NCBI RefSeq assembly: GCF_006716465.1
Contig: NZ_VFPB01000004.1
Coordinates: 265,526-329,525 of the forward strand
Source: Pseudoxanthomonas sp. 3HH-4
GTDB lineage: Bacteria; Pseudomonadota; Gammaproteobacteria; Xanthomonadales; Xanthomonadaceae
Reading direction: 5' to 3'
Length of the DNA stretch: 64,000 bases
The notes under the pieces are model-generated. The model saw only the letters and a program-made list of their open reading frames with translations, did not search any database and was not told where the DNA came from. Shown here piece by piece: positions 26,681 to 35,735 of the stretch. Each line of letters starts with the position of its first letter. Position 1 is the stretch's first letter. Made by a program: the position numbers and the translations under genes.

Positions 26681-27238
26681 TCAGGCGGCCCGCGCGAGCC
26701 CCGACTGGCGAATGGCCGGGATGACGCTGACCACGCGATCGTCGGTCATCCACTGCATCTCGCCGTCCTGGATCATCACGTTGAACCGCATGCTGCGCAC
26801 CATCAGCGCGGTGAGGGCGTCTACCGCCTCGGGCGCTATGTCGAGCACGGTCAGGTTGCGATGGCGTGCCAGCAGCGCCGCGTTCCTGTCCCACCAGAGA
26901 TCGGCCGCGCGGCCGCCGTAGTTGACCACGACGACCTCGCGGGCACGTCCGCAGGCCTTGCGGATCCGGGACTCGTCCGGCTGGCCCAGGTCGATCCACT
27001 GCTCGATCAGGCTGGTGTAATCCTTGCGCCAGAGGTCGGGTTCTTCTTCGTTGCTCAGGCCCTTGCCGAACTCCAGCCGGTCTTCGGCCAGCAGCGCAAA
27101 GGCGAGCAGGCGCACCATCAGCCGCTCGTCGGTCTCCGACGGGTGCTGGGCCAGGGTCAGGCCGTGGGCACCGTAGTAATGACGGTCCATGTCGCTGATC
27201 TGGAGTTCGGCTTTGACGACGGTGGACTTGAGGGCCAT
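26681..27238 (-). CDS. yaeQ: YaeQ family protein
   Basis: 185 residues of the YaeQ family, which has a PD-(D/E)XK nuclease-like fold but an uncertain role. Typical blocks: STVVKAELQISDMDRHYY, HPSETDERLMVRLLAFAL, EEPDLWRKDYTSLIEQWIDLGQPDE (shown here only as motif text) and NLTVLDI. First gene of a pair with the YhiN-type flavoprotein. Confidence 0.92.
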   Translation of the reverse strand: MALKSTVVKAELQISDMDRHYYGAHGLTLAQHPSETDERLMVRLLAFALLAEDRLEFGKGLSNEEEPDLWRKDYTSLIEQWIDLGQPDESRIRKACGRAREVVVVNYGGRAADLWWDRNAALLARHRNLTVLDIAPEAVDALTALMVRSMRFNVMIQDGEMQWMTDDRVVSVIPAIRQSGLARAA

Positions 27239-27547
27239 GGTGGGGGTTCGGGCAAGGGGGCGTCATGATACGCCGCATGGAGGGGCGCCCCCCCCGAATG
27301 CCGGCAGCCGGTCAACCGGACCGCCCGGACATCCCTGTTCAGCTTTTGGGCGGGAAGGATTCGCTTTTCTCCTGAAACCCCGGTAGAGTGCCGGCACTGT
27401 GCTTGCCAGGGTCACCGTGAATCGTGAGCCTGATGCGGTAGATACATCTGCTACATCTTCCCGCTTTACCAACGCCTGCAAACCCAGTCCCGTCCCGGTT
27501 TCCCCGGGGTTGTGGTCCTTTCATCCATGTTTCAGGAGTTAGTAAAG
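27239..27547 (+). promoter_or_regulatory. Long untranslated leader/promoter region of the cold-shock gene
   Basis: 309 bases with no gene, between divergent yaeQ and the cold-shock gene. The last ~190 bases are AT-richer than the rest of the window and end in CAGGAG 8-13 bases before the start. A long leader is normal for cold-shock genes and may act as an RNA thermosensor. I cannot place the -35/-10 boxes with confidence. Confidence 0.45.
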
Positions 27548-27757
27548 ATGTCTGATCGTCAGACCGGTACCGTCAAGTGGTTCAACGACGCCAAGGGCTT
27601 CGGCTTCATCACCCCGCAGAGCGGCCCCGACCTGTTCGTGCACTTCCGCTCGATCCAGGGCAATGGCTTCAAGTCGCTGAAGGAAGGCCAGGCGGTCTCC
27701 TTCGTCGCCGTGCAGGGCCAGAAGGGCATGCAGGCCGACCAGGTGCAGCCGCTGTAA
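27548..27757 (+). CDS. Cold-shock protein (CspA family)
   Basis: 69 residues, a single OB-fold cold-shock domain. RNP1 is KGFGFI and RNP2 is LFVHF. It binds single-stranded RNA/DNA and melts RNA structure. ATG 27548 gives the family-standard start ([13 protein letters not shown]); the frame is open 12 codons upstream but that segment includes the ribosome site. A strong terminator follows. Confidence 0.96.
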   Translation: MSDRQTGTVKWFNDAKGFGFITPQSGPDLFVHFRSIQGNGFKSLKEGQAVSFVAVQGQKGMQADQVQPL

Positions 27758-27786
27758 TCCAGCGCTGAACCCTACGGTTCAAGAAA

Positions 27787-27817
27787 ACGCCGGTGCGCAA
27801 GCACCGGCGTTTTTGTT
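27787..27817 (+). terminator. Rho-independent terminator of the cold-shock gene
   Basis: A perfect 10-bp stem (27787-27796 with 27801-27810), a GCAA tetraloop and TTTTGTTT begin 30 bases past the stop. Confidence 0.93.
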
Positions 27818-27876
27818 TGCGTGCTCGCCAGATGATGCACGCGGGCGCGATGGATGGTCGTGCACCTTCAACCGAT

Positions 27877-27988
27877 GTCGTCATTCCAGCGCACGCTGGA
27901 ATCCAGTGACCATCAGCAAGACAGTTCTGGCCGCTCGGCCGGAAAATCAACAGCAAGATGGGTCCCGGCTTTCGCCCGTACGACGGGT
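27877..27988. repeat. Degenerate copy of the ATCCCGGC/CCAGTGAC repeat
   Basis: 27878-27910 (a CCAGCG...CGCTGG hairpin ending in CCAGTGAC) and 27957-27988 (GGTCCCGGCTTTCGCC... arm) resemble the inverted elements at 43229-43863. It abuts the dbpA stop codon at 27989. Confidence 0.65.
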
Positions 27989-29365
27989 TCAGAGCTTCCG
28001 TACGCGGAAGCTGCGGCCCTTGATCTTGCCGGCGTTGAGTCGCGCCAGCGCCGCGCCGGCCTTCTCGCGTGCAACCGCAACGTAGGTACGCGTGGCGAAG
28101 ACGTTGATCTTGCCGATCACGGAAGCGGACAGGCCGGCATCGCCGGTCAGCGCGCCGAGCACGTCGCCGGGGCGCAGCTTGTCGGTCTTGCCGGCGTCGA
28201 TGCGCAGCGTGGTCATCGCGGCGGGCGGCGCGGTATTGGCCTTGGGGGCTGATGGGACATTGCGGTCCCACAACAGCGGCGCGCCCAGGCGTTCCTCGAT
28301 CACGGCGGCGCGCGGCAGTTCGCGCGGCGTGCACAGGCTGATCGCCAAGCCATCGCGGCCCGCTCGGCCGGTGCGGCCGATGCGGTGCACGTAGGTATCC
28401 GCGTCGCTGGGCATGTCGTAGTTGACGACCAGCGCCAGATCCTCGATGTCCAGTCCGCGTGCGGCCACGTCGCTGGCGACCAGCACGTTGCAGCTGCGGT
28501 TGGCGAAGCGCACCAGCACTTCGTCGCGGTCCCGTTGTTCCATGTCGCCGTGCAGGGCGAGCGCGGAGAAGCCGAAGTGCTGCAACGAACCAGCCACTTC
28601 GTCCACGTCCTTGCGCATGTTGCAGAACACCACGCACGACTCCACGCCGCGCTGCGCCAGCAGGCCCGCCAGCGCTGTCTGCTTGCGCTCCGGTTCCACG
28701 CGCACGAAGCGTTGCTCGATGACCGCCTGTTCCTGTGGCGCGTCCACCGTGACTTCCAGCGGGTCGCGCAAGGTGTTGCGGGCAATGTCGCGGATGGCGT
28801 CGGTGAAGGTGGCCGAGAACAGCAGACTCTGGCGATCCTTCGGCGTCTTGCCGGTGATCTCGCGGATCGGCTCCTCGAAGCCCATGTCGAGCATGCGGTC
28901 GGCCTCGTCCAGCACCAGCGTGCGGATGCCACCCAGGTGCAGCGCCTTCTTGCGCAAAAGTTCCTGGATGCGGCCAGGCGTGCCGACGACAACGTGCGGG
29001 TCGTGCGCTTCGAGCGAGCGCAGCTGCGGTTCCAGCGGCATGCCGCCGCACAGCGTCAGCACCTTGAGGTTGGGGATGCCCACGGCCAGTTTGCGCACCT
29101 GCTGCGCCACCTGGTCGGCGAGTTCGCGGGTCGGGCACAGCACCAGGGCCTGCGTGCGCCCCGTGGCGACATCGAGCCGGTGCAACAGGCCCAGGCCGAA
29201 GGCAGCGGTCTTGCCGCTGCCGGTGGGTGCCTGCGCGATGACATCACGGCCATCGAGGATGGCGGGCAGGCTGCGGGCCTGGATGGGGGTCGGCCGGGCG
29301 TAACCCAGCGCCTGGACACCCTGCTGCAGGCCGGGTGCCAGCGGAAGAGAAGTGAAATCGAGCAT
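27989..29365 (-). CDS. dbpA: ATP-dependent RNA helicase DbpA (DEAD box)
   Basis: 458 residues. Helicase motifs in order: APTGSGKT, PTRELA, VGTPGR, DEAD, SAT, ARGLDIE, HRIGRTGRAG. The C-terminal ~75 residues match the DbpA RNA-binding domain (LRIDAGKTDKLRPGDVLGAL, KGRSFRVRKL), which targets hairpin 92 of 23S rRNA, so it should act in 50S subunit assembly. Length is normal. It lies beside the cold-shock gene on the opposite strand; both serve RNA remodelling. Confidence 0.96.
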   Translation of the reverse strand: MLDFTSLPLAPGLQQGVQALGYARPTPIQARSLPAILDGRDVIAQAPTGSGKTAAFGLGLLHRLDVATGRTQALVLCPTRELADQVAQQVRKLAVGIPNLKVLTLCGGMPLEPQLRSLEAHDPHVVVGTPGRIQELLRKKALHLGGIRTLVLDEADRMLDMGFEEPIREITGKTPKDRQSLLFSATFTDAIRDIARNTLRDPLEVTVDAPQEQAVIEQRFVRVEPERKQTALAGLLAQRGVESCVVFCNMRKDVDEVAGSLQHFGFSALALHGDMEQRDRDEVLVRFANRSCNVLVASDVAARGLDIEDLALVVNYDMPSDADTYVHRIGRTGRAGRDGLAISLCTPRELPRAAVIEERLGAPLLWDRNVPSAPKANTAPPAAMTTLRIDAGKTDKLRPGDVLGALTGDAGLSASVIGKINVFATRTYVAVAREKAGAALARLNAGKIKGRSFRVRKL

Positions 29366-29406
29366 GCGGCATTTTCGCAGATCGGCGCGGTTGCCGTCGG
29401 GAAAAC

Positions 29407-29841
29407 CTATTGCAGGTCGGGGAAATCTTCCTCGGGCAGCGCGATGAACGACCAGAACGGGACCTCGTTGGACGTCCAGAACTGCGAGACTTCGTCCAGG
29501 ATGTCCAGCAGGGTGTCGAAATCGGCCTCGGTGCGTTCGCGCAATTCGTGGGCCTGTTCGAAGAGCAGGACGTAACCGGGTGCCTCCAGCCAGGACAGGT
29601 CGCGCAGGCTGTCGGACAGAGCATCCCAGTTGCGCCCGGAGGATTGCGGGAAGTCCAGCACCGTGGCGATGCGCAACAGCAGGGCGCCCTTGCTGTCGCA
29701 GCCTGACAGGTCGATCCGGCGCGACAGCAGCCCGGCATCGCGGCCGACCGCTGCCAGCGGATCGAGATCATCCTCGGTAACGAAGAAGACGCCCGCGCGC
29801 GTGGGATCGGCCAGGCCGGGATCGAAACCGGATTCGCTCAT
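29407..29841 (-). CDS. Barstar family RNase inhibitor
   Basis: 144 residues. The barstar core is recognisable: SRRIDLSGCDSKGALLLRIATVLDFP, GRNWDALSDSLRDLSWL (the W-D-A-L-x-D-x-L inhibitor helix) and an acidic face (EADFDTLLDILDE) that would cap the RNase active site. N- and C-terminal extensions make it longer than barstar itself (89 residues). Its start overlaps the stop of the RNase gene by four bases (ATGA, 29838-29841), so the two are coupled in the order toxin then inhibitor. Confidence 0.9.
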   Translation of the reverse strand: MSESGFDPGLADPTRAGVFFVTEDDLDPLAAVGRDAGLLSRRIDLSGCDSKGALLLRIATVLDFPQSSGRNWDALSDSLRDLSWLEAPGYVLLFEQAHELRERTEADFDTLLDILDEVSQFWTSNEVPFWSFIALPEEDFPDLQ

Positions 29842-30407
29842 GGCAGGGTTCCGTTGCCGATCTCGAACCGGCGGAAGCTCTCATAGTGGTCGTCGGTGTA
29901 GTAGTACTCGCGCGGTGGTTGGCCGCCGGTGACGATGCGGCGTGTACCGCGATGGTCGAGCCCGGGCGTGTCGACCGTGTACTCGCGGTAATAACCGCGC
30001 GACTGCCGTGGCAGCCGTCCCTCTCGGTTCTGGAAGACGCTGCCGTCCTGGCGATGCGGGAATGGCCCGCCGCGCTGTATCAGCGCCAGTGTCTGCCGGG
30101 CCTCGGCCGGCAGGAAGGCGGGAAGCGCCGTCCCGTCGCCGCCCGATCGCGCGGCGACGGGTGGCGCGATGTCGGGGACGTCACCCGCGAGTTTGCCGGG
30201 GCGCGTCTGCTCGACCGGTGGCAGCGCAAGTTCGGCGCTGGTGTGGCGGGGATCCGCGGTTTCATGCGACGCGATGGCCGGCGCGGCAGGCGCTTCGTCG
30301 CGCTGGGACCACCACCAGGCGCCCGCACCCAGCACCAGTAGCGCGAGGAAGGCGAACAGGGGGAGACGCTGCCGACTCTGTCGGCGGGCGCGGGAACGTC
30401 GACTCAT
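29838..30407 (-). CDS. Barnase-like (N1/T1 superfamily) ribonuclease with N-terminal membrane anchor
   Basis: 189 residues. A basic N-terminus and one hydrophobic helix (residues 14-33) either anchor or export it, followed by a Pro/Ala-rich linker. The C-terminal ~70 residues are a microbial RNase domain: FQNREGRLP, YYREYTVDTPG (Glu142), RGTRRIV (Arg157) and TDDHYESFR (His174) correspond to the catalytic Glu, Arg and His of barnase. It would cut RNA at guanines. The neighbouring barstar gene gives immunity. Export or retention cannot be decided from sequence. Confidence 0.88.
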   Translation of the reverse strand: MSRRSRARRQSRQRLPLFAFLALLVLGAGAWWWSQRDEAPAAPAIASHETADPRHTSAELALPPVEQTRPGKLAGDVPDIAPPVAARSGGDGTALPAFLPAEARQTLALIQRGGPFPHRQDGSVFQNREGRLPRQSRGYYREYTVDTPGLDHRGTRRIVTGGQPPREYYYTDDHYESFRRFEIGNGTLP

Positions 30408-30414
30408 GCGTGGA

Positions 30415-31179
30415 TCATTCCGTCAGGAAGCGGCCGCAGCCGCGGTAGACCTTGCCACCCACCGTCAGGGTCGCAGAGGCCGGGTACTCGTTGTCGCTCA
30501 TGCCATCGCTGCAGACTTCCTTCTTCGTCGTCAGCGACACGGCCAGGCCATCGGCGGTGCTGCCGACATAACCCTCTGCCGTCTTCCGGGACTGTGCGAC
30601 ATCGATCTTGCGTTCGCCGTAGTCCAGGTCGGCGCTCAGGCGCGGCGTGGAGCCGGCACCGACTTCCACGGACCAGCCCGGTTCGGTTCCGATGCCACGG
30701 AAGACACTGCCGCGTGCCCTGGCCTGCTCCCAGGGTGTTCCCGTCGCAGGAGGAGCCGGATCTCCACCAGCCCGCACCATGCGGAATTCAACCGGTGCAG
30801 ACGCGCCGGGCGTCACCGGCACGCGCGTATCGGTGACGAACCAGAGTTTGCCCTGCGCGTCCCGAAGGCCAGCGTGCAGGCCGTACATGCCGTTCGGACG
30901 CAGCTTGGCGGGGTCATAGGGGAGGGTGAACGCGAACGGCGGGCCCTTCAGGTCGCTGAAGTCGGCGCTCGCGACCACTGCGGCGGGTGTATCGGCCAGC
31001 TGGTTGTCCACGAGTTGCACGCTGAGCGTCGCGCCTGGCGGCGGCGCGATGCGTTCGAGATAGATCGCCCGCCCCTGGATCGCAGCAGCGGGCTGGGTCG
31101 GGGCTGCGTTGCCAGTGGGCGGCGACTGGCAGGCAGTGAGTGCCAGCAGGCAGGCGGTGATCAACAGCGGACGGAACAT
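30415..31179 (-). CDS. YbaY/COG3650-type lipoprotein
   Basis: 254 residues. Lipobox LTAC (Cys17). Residues ~35-135 form a YbaY-like beta domain (QGRAIYLERIAPPPGATLSVQLVD, KLWFVTD). A second domain (~150-254), with VCSDGMSDNEYPASATL and YRGCGRF, is of the COG3650/MliC-like beta type with two conserved cysteines. Some C-terminal relatives bind lysozyme or heavy metals, but function here is unknown. It precedes the RNase gene by 7 bases on the same strand and may head that transcript. Confidence 0.8.
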   Translation of the reverse strand: MFRPLLITACLLALTACQSPPTGNAAPTQPAAAIQGRAIYLERIAPPPGATLSVQLVDNQLADTPAAVVASADFSDLKGPPFAFTLPYDPAKLRPNGMYGLHAGLRDAQGKLWFVTDTRVPVTPGASAPVEFRMVRAGGDPAPPATGTPWEQARARGSVFRGIGTEPGWSVEVGAGSTPRLSADLDYGERKIDVAQSRKTAEGYVGSTADGLAVSLTTKKEVCSDGMSDNEYPASATLTVGGKVYRGCGRFLTE

Positions 31180-31319
31180 CGCGCGCTCCTAGGGATGGTC
31201 GTGGCTGGCCGCAAGCTTAGCGGTGGCCGGTGTAATGGTTCGTCAACGCGGAAATGGTCGTGGTGCGGTCCCGGTTCGCGTCCACGCGCCCGTCGCGCCG
31301 GGACATGCAGGCTGCCGGG

Positions 31320-31925
31320 ATGCCGTCGCACGATCCGAGAGTGGATGCCTACATCGCGAAAGCGGCCGAGTTCGCGCGCCCGGTCCTCGACCGCTTGCGG
31401 AGCGTGGTGCACGAGGCGTGTCCGCAGGTGGAAGAGACCATCAAGTGGAGCATGCCGTCGTTCCAGTACGGCGGCCGCATCCTGTGCAACATGGCGGCGT
31501 TCAAGCGGCACGCATCGTTCGGCTTCTGGCAGCACGCGCAGGTCACGGACGGCAAGGCGCGCGACGGCATGGGGAGCCTGGGCGAGCTGGTGTCGCTGGA
31601 AGATCTGCCACCCAGGCAGGAACTGATTGCACGGGTGCGCAAGGCGATGGCGCTGATCGATACTCCTGCGGCGTCATCGGCGCCCGCGTCAGCCAGGGCC
31701 GCTGCGCGTCCCGTGCTGCGCACGCCGGCGGATCTCCGCGATGCGCTTGCCGGCGACCCGGAAGCGAAGGCGACATTCTATGGCTTCAACCCCAGCGCCC
31801 GGCGCGACTACATCGAGTGGATCATCGGGGCCAAACGGACGGATATGCGTGAGCGGAGACTGACGCAGGCGGTCGCTTGGATGGCGGAAGGCAAGATGCG
31901 CCACTGGAAGTACCAGGCACGCTGA
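31320..31925 (+). CDS. YdeI/OmpD-associated family protein (DUF1801)
   Basis: 201 residues. Domain one, DUF1801: VDAYIAKAAEFARPVLDRLR, EETIKWSMPSFQYGGRILCNMAAFKRHASFGFW (motif positions ~25-70). Domain two, OmdA: FYGFNPSARRDYIEWIIGAKR, RRLTQAVAWMAEGKMRHWKY. Function is poorly defined. ATG 31320 is preferred; ATG 31305 is possible. Confidence 0.88.
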   Translation: MPSHDPRVDAYIAKAAEFARPVLDRLRSVVHEACPQVEETIKWSMPSFQYGGRILCNMAAFKRHASFGFWQHAQVTDGKARDGMGSLGELVSLEDLPPRQELIARVRKAMALIDTPAASSAPASARAAARPVLRTPADLRDALAGDPEAKATFYGFNPSARRDYIEWIIGAKRTDMRERRLTQAVAWMAEGKMRHWKYQAR

Positions 31926-32073
31926 GTCCGCATCGCGCGACATGGGCCGCCCCCATCGCGGCGATTCAGCATTGCGATGACGATGTGGTTTGCGGAGGTT
32001 AGTATCGGTCGCAAGCCAGCGAATCCCCGTCATCGCACTGCGCACGACCCTGCGCGCGCCGGAGACCCATGGC

Positions 32074-32955
32074 ATGAATCGCGTTCTGCGACCCTTTGCC
32101 TACACCCGTGCCGCGGTGGCCTGGCCCTACATCGCGGCCGTCATCGCGCTGGTGTGTGCGGCGTTGTGGGTGCTGTGGCTGGTGCCGCCCGGGCAGGGGA
32201 GCGGCATGCGACTCGCGCTGCGCGGCGGTGCGTTGTGTGCTGCTGCCACGGCGATCGGTGCGTTGCCGGTGCTGGTGATGCGGACGATTCCGCAGCGGCT
32301 GGCAGACGGGCTGCTCGGCTTCGGGGCCGGCGTGATGTTGGCGGCCACGGCGTTCTCGCTGGTGTTGCCGGGCTTGGCGGCGGCGGAAACGCAGGGTTTC
32401 TCGCCTTGGAGTGCGGCGGGTCTCGTGAGTGTCGGGATCCTGCTGGGTGCATTCGCGTTGCTCGCGCTCGACCGTGGACTGGTCGACGACCCACTGGACG
32501 CACAGCGTCGCCTCGTACCCTCGCGGGTGATGCTCTTCGTGCTGGCCATCGTGCTGCACAACATCCCGGAAGGCATGGCGGTGGGTGTGGCGGCCGGTGG
32601 TGCGCTCAGCGGTGCGGCCGGGCTGGCGATCGGGATCGCCCTGCAGGACGTACCGGAAGGCCTGGTGGTTGCCCTTGTGCTTGCGACGGCGGGCATGGCG
32701 CGGAGCAAGGCGGTCTTCCTGGGCGCGCTGTCGGGCGTGGCCGAACCCCTGGCCGCGATTCCCAGCGCATGGGCAGTCGGCATTTCGTCGGTGCTGCTGC
32801 CGTGGGGGCTGGCGTTTGCGGCGGGAGCCATGCTGATCGCCGTGGGCTACAGCGTGATCCCCGAGTCGAACCGGCATGGCCACGGCGGCATCGCATCGTT
32901 CGGGCTCGCGCTTGGCTTCTGCCTGATGATGGTGCTGGACACGGCATTGGGTTGA
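32074..32955 (+). CDS. ZIP family divalent metal transporter
   Basis: 293 residues with about eight membrane helices. The metal site lies in two helices: HNIPEG (helix IV) and QDVPEG (helix V, where His is replaced by Gln), then GVAEPLAAI. It probably imports zinc or related metals across the inner membrane, as in ZupT. ATG 32074 is chosen over earlier in-frame starts, which add a non-membrane stretch. Confidence 0.87.
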   Translation: MNRVLRPFAYTRAAVAWPYIAAVIALVCAALWVLWLVPPGQGSGMRLALRGGALCAAATAIGALPVLVMRTIPQRLADGLLGFGAGVMLAATAFSLVLPGLAAAETQGFSPWSAAGLVSVGILLGAFALLALDRGLVDDPLDAQRRLVPSRVMLFVLAIVLHNIPEGMAVGVAAGGALSGAAGLAIGIALQDVPEGLVVALVLATAGMARSKAVFLGALSGVAEPLAAIPSAWAVGISSVLLPWGLAFAAGAMLIAVGYSVIPESNRHGHGGIASFGLALGFCLMMVLDTALG

Positions 32956-33005
32956 CCGCAAGGCGCGACGTGCCCACCCTGCCATTGTCCTTGCTGGAGA
33001 ATGGC

Positions 33006-33758
33006 ATGTCCGAACCGCTGACGATCATCGGCAACTACATCTCGCCCTACGTGCGCAAGGTGCTGGTCTGTCTGGAGCTGAAAGGCATTCCGTACCGGAT
33101 CGATCCGATCGCGCCCTTCGTGGGCGATGCGGAATTCAGCCGCCTCAGTCCCTTGCGTCGCATTCCCGTATTGCGCGACGGCGACCTGGTGCTCAACGAT
33201 TCCACGGTGATCTGCGAGTACCTGCAGGACAGGTTTCCGCAGCCGTCGCTGTATCCGGCCGATCCCGTGAAGCGGGCACAGGCACGCTGGCTGGAGGAAT
33301 ACGCGGATTCCTACCTGGGCGATGTGATCGTCTGGCGCATGTTCTTCCAGAAGGGCGTGCGCCGGTTCCTGTTCAACGAAGGCACCGATGAAGACGTGGT
33401 CCGGAGGGCCCGGGACGAGGAACTGCCGGTTGCGCTGGATTACCTGGAAGCGCGACTGCCCGTCGCCGGTTGGCTGTTCGGTGACATTTCCATCGCCGAC
33501 ATCAGCATCGCTGCACTGTTCCGCAATGCGGTGTTCGTGAAGTACCACGTCGATGCCCAGCGATGGCCGCGTACCGCCGCCTTCCTTGCGCGTGCCTGGG
33601 CGTTGCCGCCGTTCCTGGCACTGGCTGCCTACGAAGAGCGGACCCTGCGCACGCCGCTCCCGGAGCAGCGTGCGGTACTTGCGGAGATGGGGGCGCCGCT
33701 CACCGACACCACCTGCGGCAATGCGGCGCCGCGCTATGGTGTGATGCGGCTGGGGTGA
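33006..33758 (+). CDS. Glutathione S-transferase family protein
   Basis: 250 residues. Thioredoxin-like N-domain IIGNYISPYVRKVLVCLELKGI with SPYVRK in place of the catalytic Ser/Cys, RRIPVLRDGDLVLNDSTVICEYL (gamma-Glu site NDST), then an alpha-helical C-domain with FGDISIADISIAALF. ATG 33006 has GGAG 6 bases upstream and follows the transporter gene by 50 bases, so they may be co-transcribed. Unrelated in detail to the GST at 21960. Confidence 0.9.
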   Translation: MSEPLTIIGNYISPYVRKVLVCLELKGIPYRIDPIAPFVGDAEFSRLSPLRRIPVLRDGDLVLNDSTVICEYLQDRFPQPSLYPADPVKRAQARWLEEYADSYLGDVIVWRMFFQKGVRRFLFNEGTDEDVVRRARDEELPVALDYLEARLPVAGWLFGDISIADISIAALFRNAVFVKYHVDAQRWPRTAAFLARAWALPPFLALAAYEERTLRTPLPEQRAVLAEMGAPLTDTTCGNAAPRYGVMRLG

Positions 33759-33779
33759 CGGACTCCGGTCAGCATCTTC

Positions 33780-33817
33780 TGCAGGAGCGGTGCGAGGGGT
33801 GACGACCCGCTCCTGCA
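33780..33817. repeat. Small hairpin repeat between convergent genes
   Basis: An 11-bp perfect stem (33780-33790 with 33807-33817: TGCAGGAGCGG) encloses 16 bases. It looks like a shortened member of the GTAGGAGCGACG family and may act as a terminator. Confidence 0.6.
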
Positions 33818-33831
33818 ATCCCATAGGGGCA

Positions 33832-35586
33832 TCACGGGTTCGTATCGACGCGCAATACCGGATAGAGCCGATAGCGTTCGTCCCATGACGGATGTCGGCG
33901 GTAGAAGAATTCGAGCCGTGCAGCGGGATCATCGGAGAAGGCTTTGTCTTCACGCAGCCGGCGTTCGAACTCGGCCTTCACGGCGGGGTCGCGCAACATC
34001 TCGCGTGCCACGCTCTCGGCCACGTAGTCTTCCATGTACTCCTTGCGCTCGAACGCATTGTTGAAGCGGCCCCAGGCGAGCAGCGAATCGGGCGCCTGTG
34101 GTTCAAGCAGCGCCATGACCAGGCGCGACTTCGCCTGCGCGATGGGCACGAACAGCGTGCCGGCCGGCACGCTGCGTGCTTCCTGCTTCCAGTCGCCTTC
34201 CACCGTCAGGCGCTGGCGGGCTTCCACCGGACCGCTGCCGAAGCTGGTTTTCGTGGCGCGAAACGCGGCCACGTCACCCTGCCAGGGCCTGCCGAGCAAG
34301 CGATACTCCGCGCCATGCGTCTTGAGTACATCGGCAACCCAGGAGGCTTCCGCGGCAGGCACCAGGTAGCCCGCTCCGGGCGCATAAATGACGAGTGCAG
34401 GGCGAACATCATCCTTCAGCGGCACCTTCCAGAGCTGCGGTGTCGTTTCGTCGTAGCGCGTCATCAGTGCGCCGGATACATCCGAGCGGGTCCGCGTGTA
34501 AGCGTATCCGCGAAAATCCACGGTACGTGCGGCGGGCGCGGCCGCATAGGTCAGCGGTTCGGGGTGGCCGGCGAGTTGCGCGGCGGCGGCATCGGCTTCC
34601 CGTGCACTGGCGAGCCAGTCGCTGCCGTGCGCGGCCACTTGTTCGAGTACCGACACCACCGTGTTGCGGGTGATCTTCACCCGTACCGGGTACTCCTTCC
34701 AGGAATGCGTTTCGACCAGCATCGCGATCCGGTTGCGGAGCAGGAAGTAGCCATGCGAGAAGCGGGGCGGTGCCACGCTGTCCTCGAAGCCGGAAGTCGG
34801 ATCGTCAGTGACGACGAAGGATGGGTAGTAGGGGAGGGGCAGCGAACCCTGCGCGGCGAGATCGCCGATCACCGACGTCCTGAGGGCCAGGCCTGCCTGC
34901 CGCAGCCCTGCGTCGCCGGCATGCACGGGCTCCACCTGGATGGAGATGTCGTGCTCGAACTGCGCGCCATTGGTCGCGTGCAGGTCCACTGTGATCAGCG
35001 GATCCCAGCGCTGTACGAGCTGCAGCATCGCCCGCATCTCCGGGGTGTCGGCTTTCAGGTAGTCGCGGTTGAGGTTGAAGTTCTGCGCGGTGGTGCGCCA
35101 GCCCATCTCTTTCGGGCCGCGCTGGTTGGGACGGTTCCATGCGCCGAAGCGCTCGTGGCCGTCCACGTTGAACACCGGCACGAACAGCCACACCTGCTTG
35201 TCCAGCGCACCGCTCGCTGCCTTGCCTTCGAGCACCTCGCGCAGCGCCAGGAAGCCGGCGTCCTTGCCGTCGATCTCGCCGGCATGGATGCCGCCCTGCA
35301 CCAGCACGACGGGAAGTCCGCGCTTGCGTGCCAGGTCCGGCGTCAGCGCGCCACTGGTCGTGGCCACCAGCATTTTCATCGGGCGTCCCTCCGGCGAGGT
35401 GCCGAAGGTGTGGCAGCGCACCGCCTTGGGGTACTGGCGCGCAAACGCGTCGCACAACGCGATGACCTCGTCGTAACGCCCGGTTTCAATGAACCCCGAG
35501 CGCTCTGAAACGGTGGCGAGGGGAGGCGTGGCATGCGTCAGTGGTGCAAGGACCAGCAACAACACGGCGTAGAGGGGACGCAGCAT
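33832..35586 (-). CDS. Exported M14 family zinc carboxypeptidase
   Basis: 584 residues with a signal peptide (LRPLYAVLLLVLAPLTHA). M14 domain: zinc ligands in GGIHAGEIDG (HxxE) and DLHATNG (His), and the general-base Glu in MLVETHSWK. A C-terminal beta-rich region of ~200 residues follows. It probably removes C-terminal residues from peptides in the periplasm or medium. The start at 35586 sets the signal peptide; the frame is open slightly further upstream. Confidence 0.88.
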   Translation of the reverse strand: MLRPLYAVLLLVLAPLTHATPPLATVSERSGFIETGRYDEVIALCDAFARQYPKAVRCHTFGTSPEGRPMKMLVATTSGALTPDLARKRGLPVVLVQGGIHAGEIDGKDAGFLALREVLEGKAASGALDKQVWLFVPVFNVDGHERFGAWNRPNQRGPKEMGWRTTAQNFNLNRDYLKADTPEMRAMLQLVQRWDPLITVDLHATNGAQFEHDISIQVEPVHAGDAGLRQAGLALRTSVIGDLAAQGSLPLPYYPSFVVTDDPTSGFEDSVAPPRFSHGYFLLRNRIAMLVETHSWKEYPVRVKITRNTVVSVLEQVAAHGSDWLASAREADAAAAQLAGHPEPLTYAAAPAARTVDFRGYAYTRTRSDVSGALMTRYDETTPQLWKVPLKDDVRPALVIYAPGAGYLVPAAEASWVADVLKTHGAEYRLLGRPWQGDVAAFRATKTSFGSGPVEARQRLTVEGDWKQEARSVPAGTLFVPIAQAKSRLVMALLEPQAPDSLLAWGRFNNAFERKEYMEDYVAESVAREMLRDPAVKAEFERRLREDKAFSDDPAARLEFFYRRHPSWDERYRLYPVLRVDTNP

Positions 35587-35735
35587 GGAAAAATCCTGAA
35601 CAGGGCAGGGGCGAATGATGCCGCGCAATCGCGGTCAGTCCCAGTCCCCGTTGTCCGCGTGCCCGGCACCCGGGTGGTTCGACCCTGCGCGGGCGGATAC
35701 GGTAACCTTCCGGGACTTTTTCACCGGAAGATCGG

